A stretch of DNA of 64,000 nt from Demequina rhizosphaerae (GCF_000971255.1 NZ_BBMC01000008.1:108698-172697), one strand, 5' to 3'. Shown: positions 1-8,833, counted from the first letter of the stretch. Numbers and translations are program-made. Notes: a model not told the origin generated them from the sequence alone.

Positions 1-2547
1 CTCGACGACCGCATCGGCGACCGGCGCGGCGGGCGCGGACGCCTTGGCAGCGCCGAATCCCTTCCGCGCGGCGCCGAAGCCTCGGCGGGCCGGGCCGGAC
101 GAGCCCCCGGCGGCGGGGCGGCCCGCCGCATTGCCGGTCGAGTTGATCTTCTCGGTCTTGTTGACGCGCACCGTCGACTGCTCGGCGGTGTGGCGCGGCT
201 TCATGTGGAGGTAGTACGTGGTCTTGACGCCGCGCTTCCAGGCGGCCGCGTACAGCGCCATCATGTTGTCGACGTCGCGGTCCTCGAGGTAGATGTTCCG
301 GCTGATCGCCTGGTCGATCCACTTCTGGGCGCGCGCCGCGACCTCGATGAAGGCGTACGGCGAGAGCTGGAAGGAGGTCTTGTAGACGTCCTTGAGGTGC
401 TGCGGGACCTCGTCGATCTGCGACAGGTCGCCCTGGACCTCGAGCAGGCGGTCGCGGACGTCCTCCCACAGGCCGAGGTCCTGCAGGTCCTTGACCAGGT
501 TGCGGTTGACCTCGAGGAACTTCCCCGAGGACGTGGCGCGGGAGAAGATCTGCGAGAACTGCGGGTCGAAGCCGGGCGTGACGCCGGCGACGAGGCCGAT
601 CGACGCGGTCGGGGCGACGGCCATGAGGGTCGCGTTGCGGATGCCGCCCCTGACCTTCTCGCGCAGCGACTCCCAGTCCTGGCGCGTGGTGCGGTCGACC
701 TCGATCGGGACGCCGCGGTCCTGCTCGGTCTCCGCGATGGTGTCGAACGGCACCTTGCCCTGCGACCAGCCCGAGCCCGCGAAGTTGTTGTACGCGCCGC
801 GCTCGCGCGCGAGGTCCGCCGAGGCGTCGATCGCGTGGAAGGACACGAACTCGACGATCTCGTCGATGAGCGCGTACGACTCCTCCGACTCGTACGCGAG
901 GCCGAGGCGCTCCGTGATGTCGGTGAAGCCCATGACGCCCAGGCCGATCGCGCGGTTCTCGCGGTTCGCAAACTCCGACTCGGGCACCGAGGACAGCGTG
1001 ATGTCGACGAGGTTGTCGAGCTGGCGGACGGCCAGGCGCACCGAGTCCTTCATGCGGTCCCAGTCGATCTTGCCTTCGACCAGGTGCTGTGGGAGGTTGA
1101 CCGACGCGAGGTTGCAGACGGCGATGTTGTCGCGGTCCTGCGGCAGGCAGATCTCGGTGCAGAGGTTCGACAGGTGGATCGTGCCCGTGTTCGTGTTGAG
1201 GGCGCGGTTGTTGATCGTGTCCTTCCACGTGAGCCAGGGGTGCGACGTGGTCTGGAGCATGATGAGGATCGACTTGTACTGCTCGCGCGCCTTCATCTTC
1301 TTGAACGACCGCATCCTGCCGGCCTCCGCCTGCGCGACGTACTCCGCGTAGCGCTTCGAGAAGGCCGCGCCGGTGAGCTCGACGAGGTCGGGCGTCTCGG
1401 CCGGGTCGAAGAGGTACCAGTCGCTGTCCGCCTCGACGCGCTTCATGAACTCGTCCGAGATCCACACGGCGGTGTTCGCGGTGCGGGTGCGGCGGTACGG
1501 GTCGCCGGAGTTCTGGCGCAGGTCGAGGAACTGGTGGAAGTCGAGGTGCCAGTTCTCCATGTAGAAGCACAGCGCGCCGAACTTCTTGCCGCCGCGGCTC
1601 ACCGCGCGCAGCGTCGAGTCGATGGTGTGCATGAACGGGATCGGCCCGGTCGAGGTGGTGTTGTTCGAGCGGATCGGCGAGCCCTCGGAGCGCAGCTTGG
1701 TCACCGACAGGCCGATGCCGCCCGTGCCCTTCGTCAGCCACATGACGTCGCGGACGGACTTGGCGATGTGCTCGATGTCGTCCTCCATCTGCATGACGAA
1801 GCAGTTGGAGAGCTGGGGGTACGAGGTGCCCGCGTTGACCAGCGTCGAGCCGGCCGGCAGGTAGTCGAGGCGCGAGATCTTGTCGTAGAACGCGAGCGCG
1901 TGCGCGGTCGGGTCCGCCTCGTTGAGCGACAGGCCCATCGCGACGCGCATCCAGAAGTACTGGGGCACCTCGAGCGCCTTGCCGTGGCGGTCCGTGATCA
2001 TGTAGCGGTTGCGCATCGTGACGGTGCCGATGTAGCGCATGAGGTCGTCGCGCGTGTGGTCGAGGGCCGCCGCGAGCGCGTCGAGGTCGAACAGCTCCGT
2101 GAGGCGCGGGTCGAGGAGCCCGTCCTCGACCGCGTCGCGGATGTAGCCCGGGAAGCGCGCCTGGTGGAGCAGCGCGAGCTCGAGCTCGGTGTCGTAGCCG
2201 CCGAGCACGCGCTTGTAGATGACCTTGCGCAGGAGCCGCGACGCGACGATGTCGAACTGCGGGTCGTCCTTGACGTTCTGCACGGCCACGCCGATGGCGG
2301 CCTCGTCGAGCTGCTCGGTGGTGATGCCGTCGAACAGGGTGATCGCGAGCTCGGTCGCGATCTGCGTGGTCATCGAGATCTGGTCGGGCAGGCCCTCGGC
2401 CGCGCGCTCGATCGCCTTGTTGATGCGGTCGGCGTTGTACGGCTCGCGCGTGCCGTCACGCTTGGTGACCTGGATCCCGGCGGCCACGACGGGGACGGCC
2501 CCGGTGGCGCCGGCCTGCGCCGCTGCGGTGTTCTCGGTGATGGTCAC
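1..2547 (-). CDS. nrdA: Class I ribonucleoside-diphosphate reductase alpha subunit (3' end outside window)
   Basis: Catalytic subunit that reduces ribonucleoside diphosphates to deoxyribonucleotides in the cytoplasm, working with a radical-generating beta subunit not present here. The 849 visible codons start at a GTG preceded by GAGGGGAG. Residues about 20-110 look like an N-terminal ATP-cone, which gives allosteric control by ATP/dATP. The barrel carries the family signatures LSNCFV (redox Cys), NLCTEICLPQ (active-site Asn/Cys/Glu), IAVCNLASVNL (second redox Cys), PTASIG and the radical-transfer Tyr pair in TTYYLHMKPR. After the barrel comes a low-complexity linker with a repeated GFGAA unit. 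The C-terminal Cys pair expected in this family would lie beyond base 1. A tandem NrdR-box pair lies upstream. Length and ATP-cone favour class Ia (NrdA) over the shorter NrdE. Confidence 0.95.
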   Translation of the reverse strand, partial: MTITENTAAAQAGATGAVPVVAAGIQVTKRDGTREPYNADRINKAIERAAEGLPDQISMTTQIATELAITLFDGITTEQLDEAAIGVAVQNVKDDPQFDIVASRLLRKVIYKRVLGGYDTELELALLHQARFPGYIRDAVEDGLLDPRLTELFDLDALAAALDHTRDDLMRYIGTVTMRNRYMITDRHGKALEVPQYFWMRVAMGLSLNEADPTAHALAFYDKISRLDYLPAGSTLVNAGTSYPQLSNCFVMQMEDDIEHIAKSVRDVMWLTKGTGGIGLSVTKLRSEGSPIRSNNTTSTGPIPFMHTIDSTLRAVSRGGKKFGALCFYMENWHLDFHQFLDLRQNSGDPYRRTRTANTAVWISDEFMKRVEADSDWYLFDPAETPDLVELTGAAFSKRYAEYVAQAEAGRMRSFKKMKAREQYKSILIMLQTTSHPWLTWKDTINNRALNTNTGTIHLSNLCTEICLPQDRDNIAVCNLASVNLPQHLVEGKIDWDRMKDSVRLAVRQLDNLVDITLSSVPESEFANRENRAIGLGVMGFTDITERLGLAYESEESYALIDEIVEFVSFHAIDASADLARERGAYNNFAGSGWSQGKVPFDTIAETEQDRGVPIEVDRTTRQDWESLREKVRGGIRNATLMAVAPTASIGLVAGVTPGFDPQFSQIFSRATSSGKFLEVNRNLVKDLQDLGLWEDVRDRLLEVQGDLSQIDEVPQHLKDVYKTSFQLSPYAFIEVAARAQKWIDQAISRNIYLEDRDVDNMMALYAAAWKRGVKTTYYLHMKPRHTAEQSTVRVNKTEKINSTGNAAGRPAAGGSSGPARRGFGAARKGFGAAKASAPAAPVADAVVE

Positions 2548-2699
2548 GATGCTCCCCTCGATTCGTCCCGATGGGCCGTTCGGGGACCCCGTCGGAACAG
2601 TGACACGTGGCACCCGGGTGGCGGCGGATTCCGGGAGATCCACCGGCGTCGTCAGCTCCGAGGCGCACCCCCGAACCTAACGCGAACTACACCCGTGTG

Positions 2700-2747
2700 C
2701 AACAAGATATTGGGGGCGATTCCGGAGTTCGCCACCACATCTTGTGG
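2700..2747 (-). promoter_or_regulatory. Tandem NrdR-box pair upstream of nrdA
   Basis: Two 16-base sites at 2700-2715 and 2732-2747 are centred exactly 32 bp apart, about three helical turns, the usual NrdR spacing. Compared with the known consensus acaCwAtATaTwGtgt, each matches 11 of 16 positions, and both match all six most conserved ones (C4, A6, A8, T9, T11, G13). NrdR is the ATP/dATP-sensing repressor of ribonucleotide reductase genes. Its own gene is not in this window. Confidence 0.8.
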
Positions 2748-2918
2748 TTCTGTGGAGAACCTTGTGTAAAGCCTGTGGACACCTCGGCGTGTCGTGTGGA
2801 CGACGGGCCGAGGCCTGTTGAACACTGTGGGACCGCCGATCCGGGACCACTCTTCGAGGGTCTCACCGGGGTCTGACAACGAGGCTCGCCGCCCGCCCGC
2901 CGGACCCCCCGGGGATGA

Positions 2919-2958
2919 CGAAGCGCCGCATCGTCCACCGGGACGATGCGGCGCTTCG
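2919..2958 (-). terminator. Terminator hairpin after upp built from two inverted GGACGATGCG motifs
   Basis: A perfect 18-bp stem with a 4-base loop (accg). The inner part of each arm is one copy of the iterated motif (minus copy 2927-2936, plus copy 2941-2950). It lies 14 bases past the upp stop. No T-run follows in the direction of upp transcription, as is common in actinobacterial terminators. Confidence 0.75.
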
Positions 2959-2971
2959 GAAGGCGTGGAGG

Positions 2972-3613
2972 CTACAGGTCGACGATGCCGTAGAGCCGGT
3001 CGCCCGCGTCGCCGAGGCCCGGCACGATGTAGCCGTTCTGGTCGAGCTTCTCGTCGACCTGCGCGACCACCACGGAGACGTCGGCGCGGTCGCCCACCTT
3101 CTCCTGGACGTGCGCGATGCCCTCGGGGGCCGCGAGCAGGCACACGCAGGTGACGTCGGTCGCGCCGCGCTCGAGCACGTACTCGATCGCCATGACGAGC
3201 GAGCCGCCGGTGGCGAGCATCGGGTCGATGAGGAAGACCTGGCGGCCCGTGAGGTCCTCGGGGAGGCGGTTCGCGTACGTGATCGCCTCGAGCGTCTCCT
3301 CGTCGCGCTTGAGCCCCAGGAAGCCCACCTCGGCGCTGGGCAGCAGCCGGGTCATGCCGTCGAGCATGCCGAGGCCGGCGCGCAGGATCGGCACGATGAT
3401 GGGCGCCGGGTCCGCGATCTTGGTGCCCGTGGTCGTCGTGAGCGGGGTCTCCACCTCGCACTCCTGGACGCGCACCTCGCGCGTCGCCTCGTACGCGAGC
3501 AGCGTGACGAGCTCGTCGACCAGCTGACGGAACGTCGGCGACGGGGTCTTCTTGTCCCGCAGGACGGTGACCTTGTGACGGATGAGCGGGTGATCGGCGA
3601 CGTGCAGATGCAT
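2972..3613 (-). CDS. upp: Uracil phosphoribosyltransferase
   Basis: Salvages uracil by joining it to PRPP to give UMP in the cytoplasm. The 213-residue length is typical. The PRPP-binding motif IDPMLATGG is at residues 129-137. The C-terminal uracil-binding segment contains [13 protein letters not shown], and the subunit ends at LYGIVDL, as in other Upp proteins. The ATG at 3613 gives the standard start [11 protein letters not shown]. It is divergent from tadA with 62 bases between the starts, and that gap holds one GGGACGATGCGC motif (3649-3660). A hairpin terminator follows. Confidence 0.97.
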   Translation of the reverse strand: MHLHVADHPLIRHKVTVLRDKKTPSPTFRQLVDELVTLLAYEATREVRVQECEVETPLTTTTGTKIADPAPIIVPILRAGLGMLDGMTRLLPSAEVGFLGLKRDEETLEAITYANRLPEDLTGRQVFLIDPMLATGGSLVMAIEYVLERGATDVTCVCLLAAPEGIAHVQEKVGDRADVSVVVAQVDEKLDQNGYIVPGLGDAGDRLYGIVDL

Positions 3614-3675
3614 GGTCCGAGGGTATCGCGGGAAGCGGCCGATGGCCCGGGACGATGCGCCGGTAGCCTGACCTC

Positions 3676-4131
3676 GTGAGAGGCCGGTGGGACGACGCGA
3701 TGGGCGAGGCGCTCGTCCAGGCGCGCGAGGCGCGCGAGGCGGGCGACGTCCCGGTCGGCGCGGTCGTGCTCTCGCCCGGCGGCGACATCATCGGCACCGG
3801 GCACAACCGGCGCGAGGTCGCCCACGACCCGTCCGCCCACGCCGAGGTCGAGGCGATCCGGGCCGCCGCATCGTCCCTGGGAACGTGGCGCCTCGACGGC
3901 TGCACCATGGTCGTCACGCTCGAGCCGTGCCTCATGTGCGCCGGCGCGATCCTGCAGGCCCGGGTCCCGCGGCTCGTGCTGGGGGCGTGGGACGAGAAGG
4001 CCGGCGCGACCGGGTCCCAGTGGGACGTGGTCCGCGACGCGCGGATCGGCGCGAAGGTCGAGGTGGTGTCCGGCGTGCGCGCGGACGAGTGCGCCGAGCT
4101 GCTCACCGAGTTCTTCGAGGCCCGGCGCTAG
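3676..4131 (+). CDS. tadA: tRNA-specific adenosine deaminase
   Basis: Zinc deaminase that converts wobble A34 of tRNA-Arg(ACG) to inosine. The zinc/catalytic residues are visible as HAE (H55, E57) and PCLMC (C85, C88), and the 151-residue length fits. The GTG start lies six bases after a TAGCCT -10-like hexamer (3664-3669), and no Shine-Dalgarno is visible, so the message is probably leaderless. One CGCATCGTCCC motif is embedded in the coding sequence (3867-3877). The stop codon abuts the ATG of the following FUSC-like gene, so the two probably form an operon. Confidence 0.95.
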   Translation: MRGRWDDAMGEALVQAREAREAGDVPVGAVVLSPGGDIIGTGHNRREVAHDPSAHAEVEAIRAAASSLGTWRLDGCTMVVTLEPCLMCAGAILQARVPRLVLGAWDEKAGATGSQWDVVRDARIGAKVEVVSGVRADECAELLTEFFEARR

Positions 4132-5229
4132 ATGAGCGAGGACCCCCGCCGTCGCGACGTGTGGCGCCACGGGATGCGGCGCGCGGTGGTGAGCCTGGGC
4201 ACGCTCGTGCCCGCCAAGGAGCCGCGCTGGCCCATCGCCCTCCAGGCCGCGATCGTGCTCACCGTGCCGATCCTCGTCGGCATCGCCGTCGGCCGCATCG
4301 ACCTGGGGCTCATCGCCGCGACCGGCGCCTTCACGGTGCCCTACTTCGCGGCGCTGCCCCGCCTCGAGCGCCTGCGGCTGCGCCCGATCGCGGGCCTCGT
4401 GCTCGTGCTCACGAGCGCGCTCGGCGCGCTGCTCGCGCCGTACACGTGGCTGTCCGCGCTGGGCCTGGTGACGGTCACGATCCTCATCGGCATCGCGGTG
4501 CACGGCTACCGGCTGGGGCCGCCGGGTCCGCTGTTCCCGATCCTCGTCTACGGGATGTCCGGCCACGCGGTGAACGGCGGGGTGCCGCCGCTCGTGCTCG
4601 TCGGGACCGTCGCGGCGGGCTGCGCGTGGGCCGTGGTCGCGAGCATCGCGCCGCTGGTGCGCCGCGTCCACTGGCAGGTGAGCCCGCGACCGCTGCGAGT
4701 GCTGCTCGCGCCGCCCGAGTGGGACCGCGGCGCGCGGGAGCTCGTGATGCGCACCGCGATCGTCGCGATCGCCGGGACCGCCCTGTCGCTCCTCTACGTC
4801 GACCCCGACCGGGCCTACTGGACGGTCGCGGCCGGCGTCGTCGTCGTGGGCGTGGTGCCCGGGCGCGGGCCGGCGGTGACGCGGGGCCTGCATCGTGCCG
4901 TCGGGACCGTGGTCGGCGTGGGCGTGTACGTCGCGATCGCGTACTCCGGGATGCCGCCGCTGGCGCTCGCCCTCACGCTGGGCGCACTGCAGTACGTGAC
5001 CGAGCTGAGCATCACGCGGCACTACGCGATCGCGGTCGCGGCGGTCACGCCGATGGCCCTCGTGATCGTCACCGCGAGCGCCGGAGAGCTCGGCGACCTG
5101 TCCGTCACGGGCGAGCGGATCCTCGATACGGCACTTGGTGCAGGACTTGCAGTGGCAACCGCCCTGCTACATCCGCCGGCGCCCCCGGACCCGGCCGGCA
5201 GGCATGCTCCCCCGAAAGGGCTCGATTAG
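4132..5229 (+). CDS. FUSC-family integral membrane protein
   Basis: A 365-residue protein with two blocks of hydrophobic helices (about residues 35-190 and 225-350) separated by a soluble linker. This is the layout of the FUSC/aromatic-acid-exporter-like family, and DPDRAYWTVAAG resembles the FUSC signature region. The substrate is unknown; family members export small aromatic or hydrophobic compounds. It starts directly after the tadA stop codon with no gap. A clear paralogue is encoded at 16906-18012, sharing the GPPGPLFP and DPxRAYWTV segments. The function assignment rests on family resemblance only. Confidence 0.75.
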   Translation: MSEDPRRRDVWRHGMRRAVVSLGTLVPAKEPRWPIALQAAIVLTVPILVGIAVGRIDLGLIAATGAFTVPYFAALPRLERLRLRPIAGLVLVLTSALGALLAPYTWLSALGLVTVTILIGIAVHGYRLGPPGPLFPILVYGMSGHAVNGGVPPLVLVGTVAAGCAWAVVASIAPLVRRVHWQVSPRPLRVLLAPPEWDRGARELVMRTAIVAIAGTALSLLYVDPDRAYWTVAAGVVVVGVVPGRGPAVTRGLHRAVGTVVGVGVYVAIAYSGMPPLALALTLGALQYVTELSITRHYAIAVAAVTPMALVIVTASAGELGDLSVTGERILDTALGAGLAVATALLHPPAPPDPAGRHAPPKGLD

Positions 5230-5263
5230 GTTTTTTCGTTCACATGCCTGTAATCTCTTCCGC

Positions 5264-5351
5264 GGTGACGTGTCCGAGCGGCCGAAGGTGCAGCACTCGA
5301 AATGCTGTGTACGGTAACCCCGTACCGTGGGTTCAAATCCCACCGTCACCG
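5264..5351 (+). tRNA. tRNA-Ser(CGA)
   Basis: A class II tRNA with acceptor stem GGTGACG/CGTCACC, anticodon stem CAGCA/TGCTG and loop CTCGAAA giving anticodon CGA (5298-5300). It has a long variable arm and the T-loop GTTCAAATC. The discriminator is G5351, and CCA is not encoded. It reads serine UCG codons. A strong hairpin follows at 5360-5392. Confidence 0.95.
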
Positions 5352-5359
5352 CCGTTGAG

Positions 5360-5392
5360 GAAGCCCTCCCCGAGACTCTCGGGGAGGGCTTC
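5360..5392 (+). terminator. Terminator of tRNA-Ser(CGA)
   Basis: Inverted repeat with arms starting GAAGCCCTCCCC and ending GGGGAGGGCTTC, followed by the pyrimidine-rich tail TCTCGTTC. It lies nine bases past the tRNA end. Confidence 0.85.
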
Positions 5393-5476
5393 TCTCGTTC
5401 CCGGGGACGATGCGCGGGGGGCTCCTGAGACCCGCGCGCGGGGCCGCACCCGAAGAGTTACCCGGCCGTAACACTT

Positions 5477-5495
5477 ACGAAACGGTCCGTTCCGT
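5477..5495 (+). promoter_or_regulatory. Probable TetR operator overlapping the tetR/MFS promoter
   Basis: Inverted repeat ACGAAACGG-T-CCGTTCCGT, 8 of 9 positions symmetric, ending 11 bases before the regulator's ATG. It overlaps a TATGTT -10-like hexamer (5495-5500), so a bound TetR dimer would block the promoter. No other copy was noticed in the window. Confidence 0.7.
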
Positions 5496-5506
5496 ATGTT
5501 CGGGCC

Positions 5507-6118
5507 ATGGCACCCGCAACGAACGCCGCGACGCCCGCTGGCCGCCCCGCTGACGAGGAGCTCAGCCGCCGCATCCTCGACGTCGGCCTCGACCTGCTCC
5601 ACGAGCACGGCTACGCCGCCCTGCGTGTCGAGCATGTCGCGAAGGCGGCGGGCTGCGGCAAGGCCGCGATCTACCGCCGCCACGCCGACAAGGCCGCCCT
5701 GGTCGCGGCCATCGTGCTCGCCCACGCCGAGATCGGCGAATGCCCCGACACCGGGTCGGTCCGCGACGACCTCCTCGAGCACGCGCTCCAGAACCAGCGC
5801 AACCAGGAGGGCAAGGGGGTCGCCGCGGGCCGCGCGATGTCCGCGATCCTCGAGCCTGAGGTCTTCGCCCTGGTCTGGGACTCCCTCTTCCTGGTCCGCC
5901 GCCGCCACGGCGAGCGGATCCTCGACCGCGCCATCACCCGCGGCGAGCTCCCCTCCGACGTCGACCCCGACGTCATCCTCGATGCGGTCTCCGGGCTCAC
6001 CCTGCTCCGGCACGCGATCGAGGGCGTCCGCGTCGAGCCGCGCCAGTACCTGGCGCTGATCGACGCGCTCCTCACCTCCCCTCCCCGACTGCCCCACGCC
6101 TCCGAAGGAACGGACTGA
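5507..6118 (+). CDS. TetR-family transcriptional repressor
   Basis: A 203-residue regulator with an N-terminal helix-turn-helix around residues 35-60 (VEHVAKAAGCGKAAIYRRH, then KAALVAA), typical of TetR proteins. The C-terminal half is a helical ligand domain of the TetR_C type. It probably represses its own operon through the inverted repeat at 5477-5495. The ATG lies six bases after TATGTT, so translation may be leaderless. It is followed after one base by the MFS exporter, which in turn overlaps an amidohydrolase. The inducing ligand is therefore likely a substrate of those two proteins (inference). Confidence 0.9.
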   Translation: MAPATNAATPAGRPADEELSRRILDVGLDLLHEHGYAALRVEHVAKAAGCGKAAIYRRHADKAALVAAIVLAHAEIGECPDTGSVRDDLLEHALQNQRNQEGKGVAAGRAMSAILEPEVFALVWDSLFLVRRRHGERILDRAITRGELPSDVDPDVILDAVSGLTLLRHAIEGVRVEPRQYLALIDALLTSPPRLPHASEGTD

Positions 6119-6119
6119 C

Positions 6120-7616
6120 ATGACCTCCGCCCCCGCGACCGGCTCGATGCGACGGCTCTCGCCGCGCGTCGTCGTCGGCTTCCTCCTGCTCTGCGAGCTC
6201 GCCTCGGGCTTCGCCCAGGGCTTCTACCCGCCGCTGCTCGGCGAGATCGCCGAGCACATGCGCGTCAGCGACGCCGACATCACGTGGTTCCTCACGGTGC
6301 AGACGCTCGGCGCCGCCGTGTGCGTGCCGCTGCTGTCGCGCCTGGGCGACGTGTTCGGCCACCGCCGGATCCTCCGCATCGCCGTCGTCGCGGTCATCGT
6401 CGGCGGCCTCCTCACCGCCTTCGCCCCCAACTACGAGACGATGCTGATCGGCCGCCTCCTCACGGCCCCCGAGGCCGCGTGGCTCCCGCTCGAGATCGCG
6501 CTGATCCACAACCGCATCAAGGGCGACACCGCGCGCAGCTCGATCGGCCTGCTCGTGTCCTTCCTCACCGGTGGCCTCATCCTCGGCACGGTCGCGAGCG
6601 GCATGATCGCCGGTGCCATGCCGTCGCTCACCGCCACGCTGCTCGTCCCCGTCGTGTTCGGCCTGGTCGCCGTGTACGCCGCGTTCTTCAAGGTGCCCGA
6701 GTCGACCGAGCGCACGCGCGTCCGCCTCGACGGCGTCGGCTTCGCCGGCATCGGCATCGCGATGATCGCCCTCCTGTTCGGCCTCCACCTGGCCTCCGAC
6801 GCCGGCTTCGGCGCACCGTCGACGCTGATCACGCTCGCGGTCGCCGTGGCGATCTTCGTCGCATGGGTCGCCTGGGAGCGCCGCTCGGAGTCGCCCGCGA
6901 TCGACGTGCGCATGGTCGTCTCGCCCAAGCTCGGACCTGCGTACCTCGCGGCCTTCCTCTTCGGCATGGTGCTCTTCGGCACCCAGACCCCCATCACGAC
7001 CTTCCTCGCGGCCGACCCGGCGGAGGTCGGCTACGGCTTCGCGGCCGCGCCCGGCACCGTCTCGGCCGTCATGGGCCTGCTCATGATCATGGCCACCGTG
7101 GGTGCCGGCGCGTTCGCCCCGATCGCACGGCGGATCGGCATGCGCGCGGTCCTGGTGACTGGAGCTGCGCTCGCCGCAGGCGCCTGGGCGTTCCAGATCG
7201 GGATGCACAGCGCGATGTGGCACATGTACCTCTTCGCGCTCGTCGGCGGCATCGGCATGGGCCTGCTCATGGGCGCACTGCCGGCACTCATCGCCGAGGC
7301 CGCGCCGAGCGACCAGACGGGCATCGCGGCAGGCATCTACAACTCGCTCCGCACGCTCGGTGGCGCCGCCGCGGGCGCAGTGTTCGCGGTCCTGCTCACC
7401 GCGTTCACGCCGGTGGGCGACCTCGCCTCCTCCGTGGGCGGCTACGTGGCCATCTGGACCTTCTCCGCCGCCGCCTTCGTGGTCGTCGCGATCGCACTCG
7501 GCACGATGCGGATGTCCGCGGACGAGACGGTCACCGACGCCCACGCGCTCGGCGAGGCGTCCGCCGACGAGTCCCCCGAGGCCGATGAGAAGGAGATGGA
7601 GGGCGCAGCCCGATGA
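6120..7616 (+). CDS. MFS transporter, drug/H+ antiporter type
   Basis: A 498-residue multi-spanning protein with about 12-14 predicted helices. It has an MFS-style loop 2-3 motif (LLSRLGDVFGHRRIL, about residues 72-86) and LLIGRLLTAPEAAW around helix 4, consistent with the DHA2-like drug-efflux group. The C-terminus is acidic and cytoplasmic. It sits between a TetR repressor and an M20 amidohydrolase in one operon, and overlaps the latter by ATGA. This suggests export of, or tolerance to, an amide-containing or acylated compound. The substrate is not predictable from sequence. Confidence 0.85.
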   Translation: MTSAPATGSMRRLSPRVVVGFLLLCELASGFAQGFYPPLLGEIAEHMRVSDADITWFLTVQTLGAAVCVPLLSRLGDVFGHRRILRIAVVAVIVGGLLTAFAPNYETMLIGRLLTAPEAAWLPLEIALIHNRIKGDTARSSIGLLVSFLTGGLILGTVASGMIAGAMPSLTATLLVPVVFGLVAVYAAFFKVPESTERTRVRLDGVGFAGIGIAMIALLFGLHLASDAGFGAPSTLITLAVAVAIFVAWVAWERRSESPAIDVRMVVSPKLGPAYLAAFLFGMVLFGTQTPITTFLAADPAEVGYGFAAAPGTVSAVMGLLMIMATVGAGAFAPIARRIGMRAVLVTGAALAAGAWAFQIGMHSAMWHMYLFALVGGIGMGLLMGALPALIAEAAPSDQTGIAAGIYNSLRTLGGAAAGAVFAVLLTAFTPVGDLASSVGGYVAIWTFSAAAFVVVAIALGTMRMSADETVTDAHALGEASADESPEADEKEMEGAAR

Positions 7617-8833
7617 CCACCACCGAAGCGGTCCTGACGACCGCACCCGACTTCGCTGCCGACGCGGCTGAGATCCTGCCCGAGCTGGTCGCGCTGCGGC
7701 GCGCGCTGCACGCCGACCCCGAGCTGGGCCTCGACCTTCCGCGCACGCAGGCGAAGGTGCTCGAGGCGCTCGAGGGCCTCCCGCTCGAGATCACCACGGG
7801 CACGGCGACCACCTCCGTCGTCGCGGTGCTGCGCGGCGCCCTGCCCGGTCCGACCGTGCTCCTCCGCGGCGACATGGATGCCCTGCCGCTGGACGAGGCC
7901 ACGGGACTCGACTACGCCTCGACCAACGGCGCGATGCACGCGTGCGGTCACGATCTCCACACCGCGGGACTCGTGGGCGCGGCGCGGCTCCTCGCGGCGC
8001 ACCGTGACCGGCTCGCCGGCTCGGTCATCTTCATGTTCCAGCCCGGCGAGGAGGGCGACGGCGGCGCGAAGGTCATGATCGACGAGGGGCTCCTCGACGC
8101 CGCCGGGGACAGGCCAGTCGGCGCGTACGCGATCCACATGGCGCCCGGGCCGCGCGGCGTCTTCGGGACCCGCCCGGGTCCGGTCATGGCGGGAGCGGCC
8201 ACGCTGCACGTCACCGTGAACGGCCGCGGTGGCCACGGCTCGCAGCCCCAGCACGCGCTCGACCCGGTGCCCGCAGCGGCGGAGATCGTGCTCGCGCTCC
8301 AGAGCTTCGTCACGCGAAGCTTCGACGCGTTCGACCCGGTAGTGCTCTCGGTGACCCGCATGAGCACTGGCGAGGGCGCCATCAACGTCATCCCCGAGCA
8401 GGTCGACCTCGGCGCGACGGTCCGCTTCATGTCCGCCGCGTCGCTCGAGACGCTCAGGGAGGGCCTGCCCCGCGTGGCCGAGGGCGTCGCGGCCGCGCAC
8501 GGCCTCACCGCGGACGTGCGCTTCGAGGAGTACTACCCGGCCACGGTGAACGATGCCGCAGAGACCGCGTTCACGGTCGAGACGCTCGCCGGCGTCTTCG
8601 GCGAACGGCGGATCATGACGATGCCGACGCCGGTGATGGGCTCGGAGGACTTCTCCTTCGTGCTCGACGAGGTGCCGGGCACGTTCCTCATGCTCATGGC
8701 CTCCCCGCCGGACATCGACCCGGCCACCGCCGAGTTCAACCACTCCCCGCGCGTTCTCTTCGACGACGCGGTGCTGGGCGACCAGGCGGCCGCGCTGGCG
8801 ACCGTCGCGTTCGCGAGGACCGCACGGGGATAG
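7613..8833 (+). CDS. M20-family amidohydrolase (hippurate/N-acyl-amino-acid hydrolase type)
   Basis: A 406-residue metal-dependent hydrolase. The metal ligands and catalytic residues of the family are present: RGDMDALP (85-92), HACGHD (109-114) and the catalytic Glu pair in GEEGDGG (about 146-147). A dimerisation domain follows around residues 185-295 (VNGRGGHGSQP), and the C-terminal metal ligand is expected near residue 370 (FNHSP). Such enzymes cleave N-acyl or amide bonds in small molecules in the cytoplasm. It overlaps the MFS gene by four bases (ATGA), implying translational coupling and a shared detoxification or scavenging role. Confidence 0.92.
   Translation: MTTTEAVLTTAPDFAADAAEILPELVALRRALHADPELGLDLPRTQAKVLEALEGLPLEITTGTATTSVVAVLRGALPGPTVLLRGDMDALPLDEATGLDYASTNGAMHACGHDLHTAGLVGAARLLAAHRDRLAGSVIFMFQPGEEGDGGAKVMIDEGLLDAAGDRPVGAYAIHMAPGPRGVFGTRPGPVMAGAATLHVTVNGRGGHGSQPQHALDPVPAAAEIVLALQSFVTRSFDAFDPVVLSVTRMSTGEGAINVIPEQVDLGATVRFMSAASLETLREGLPRVAEGVAAAHGLTADVRFEEYYPATVNDAAETAFTVETLAGVFGERRIMTMPTPVMGSEDFSFVLDEVPGTFLMLMASPPDIDPATAEFNHSPRVLFDDAVLGDQAAALATVAFARTARG

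Larger units (their letters stand above)
2548..2971. other. nrdA promoter region and upp 3' region, no gene
   Basis: A 424-base gap between two leftward genes. It holds the upp terminator hairpin (2919-2958) and the paired NrdR boxes (2700-2747). The stretch 2690-2790 is clearly less GC-rich than its surroundings, as expected for a regulated promoter. I see no convincing coding sequence in it. Confidence 0.7.

Noticed and set aside
190..2769. Very long open frame on the plus strand opposite nrdA
   Set aside because: Composition-driven shadow of a GC-rich gene; the opposite strand encodes NrdA with all active-site motifs.
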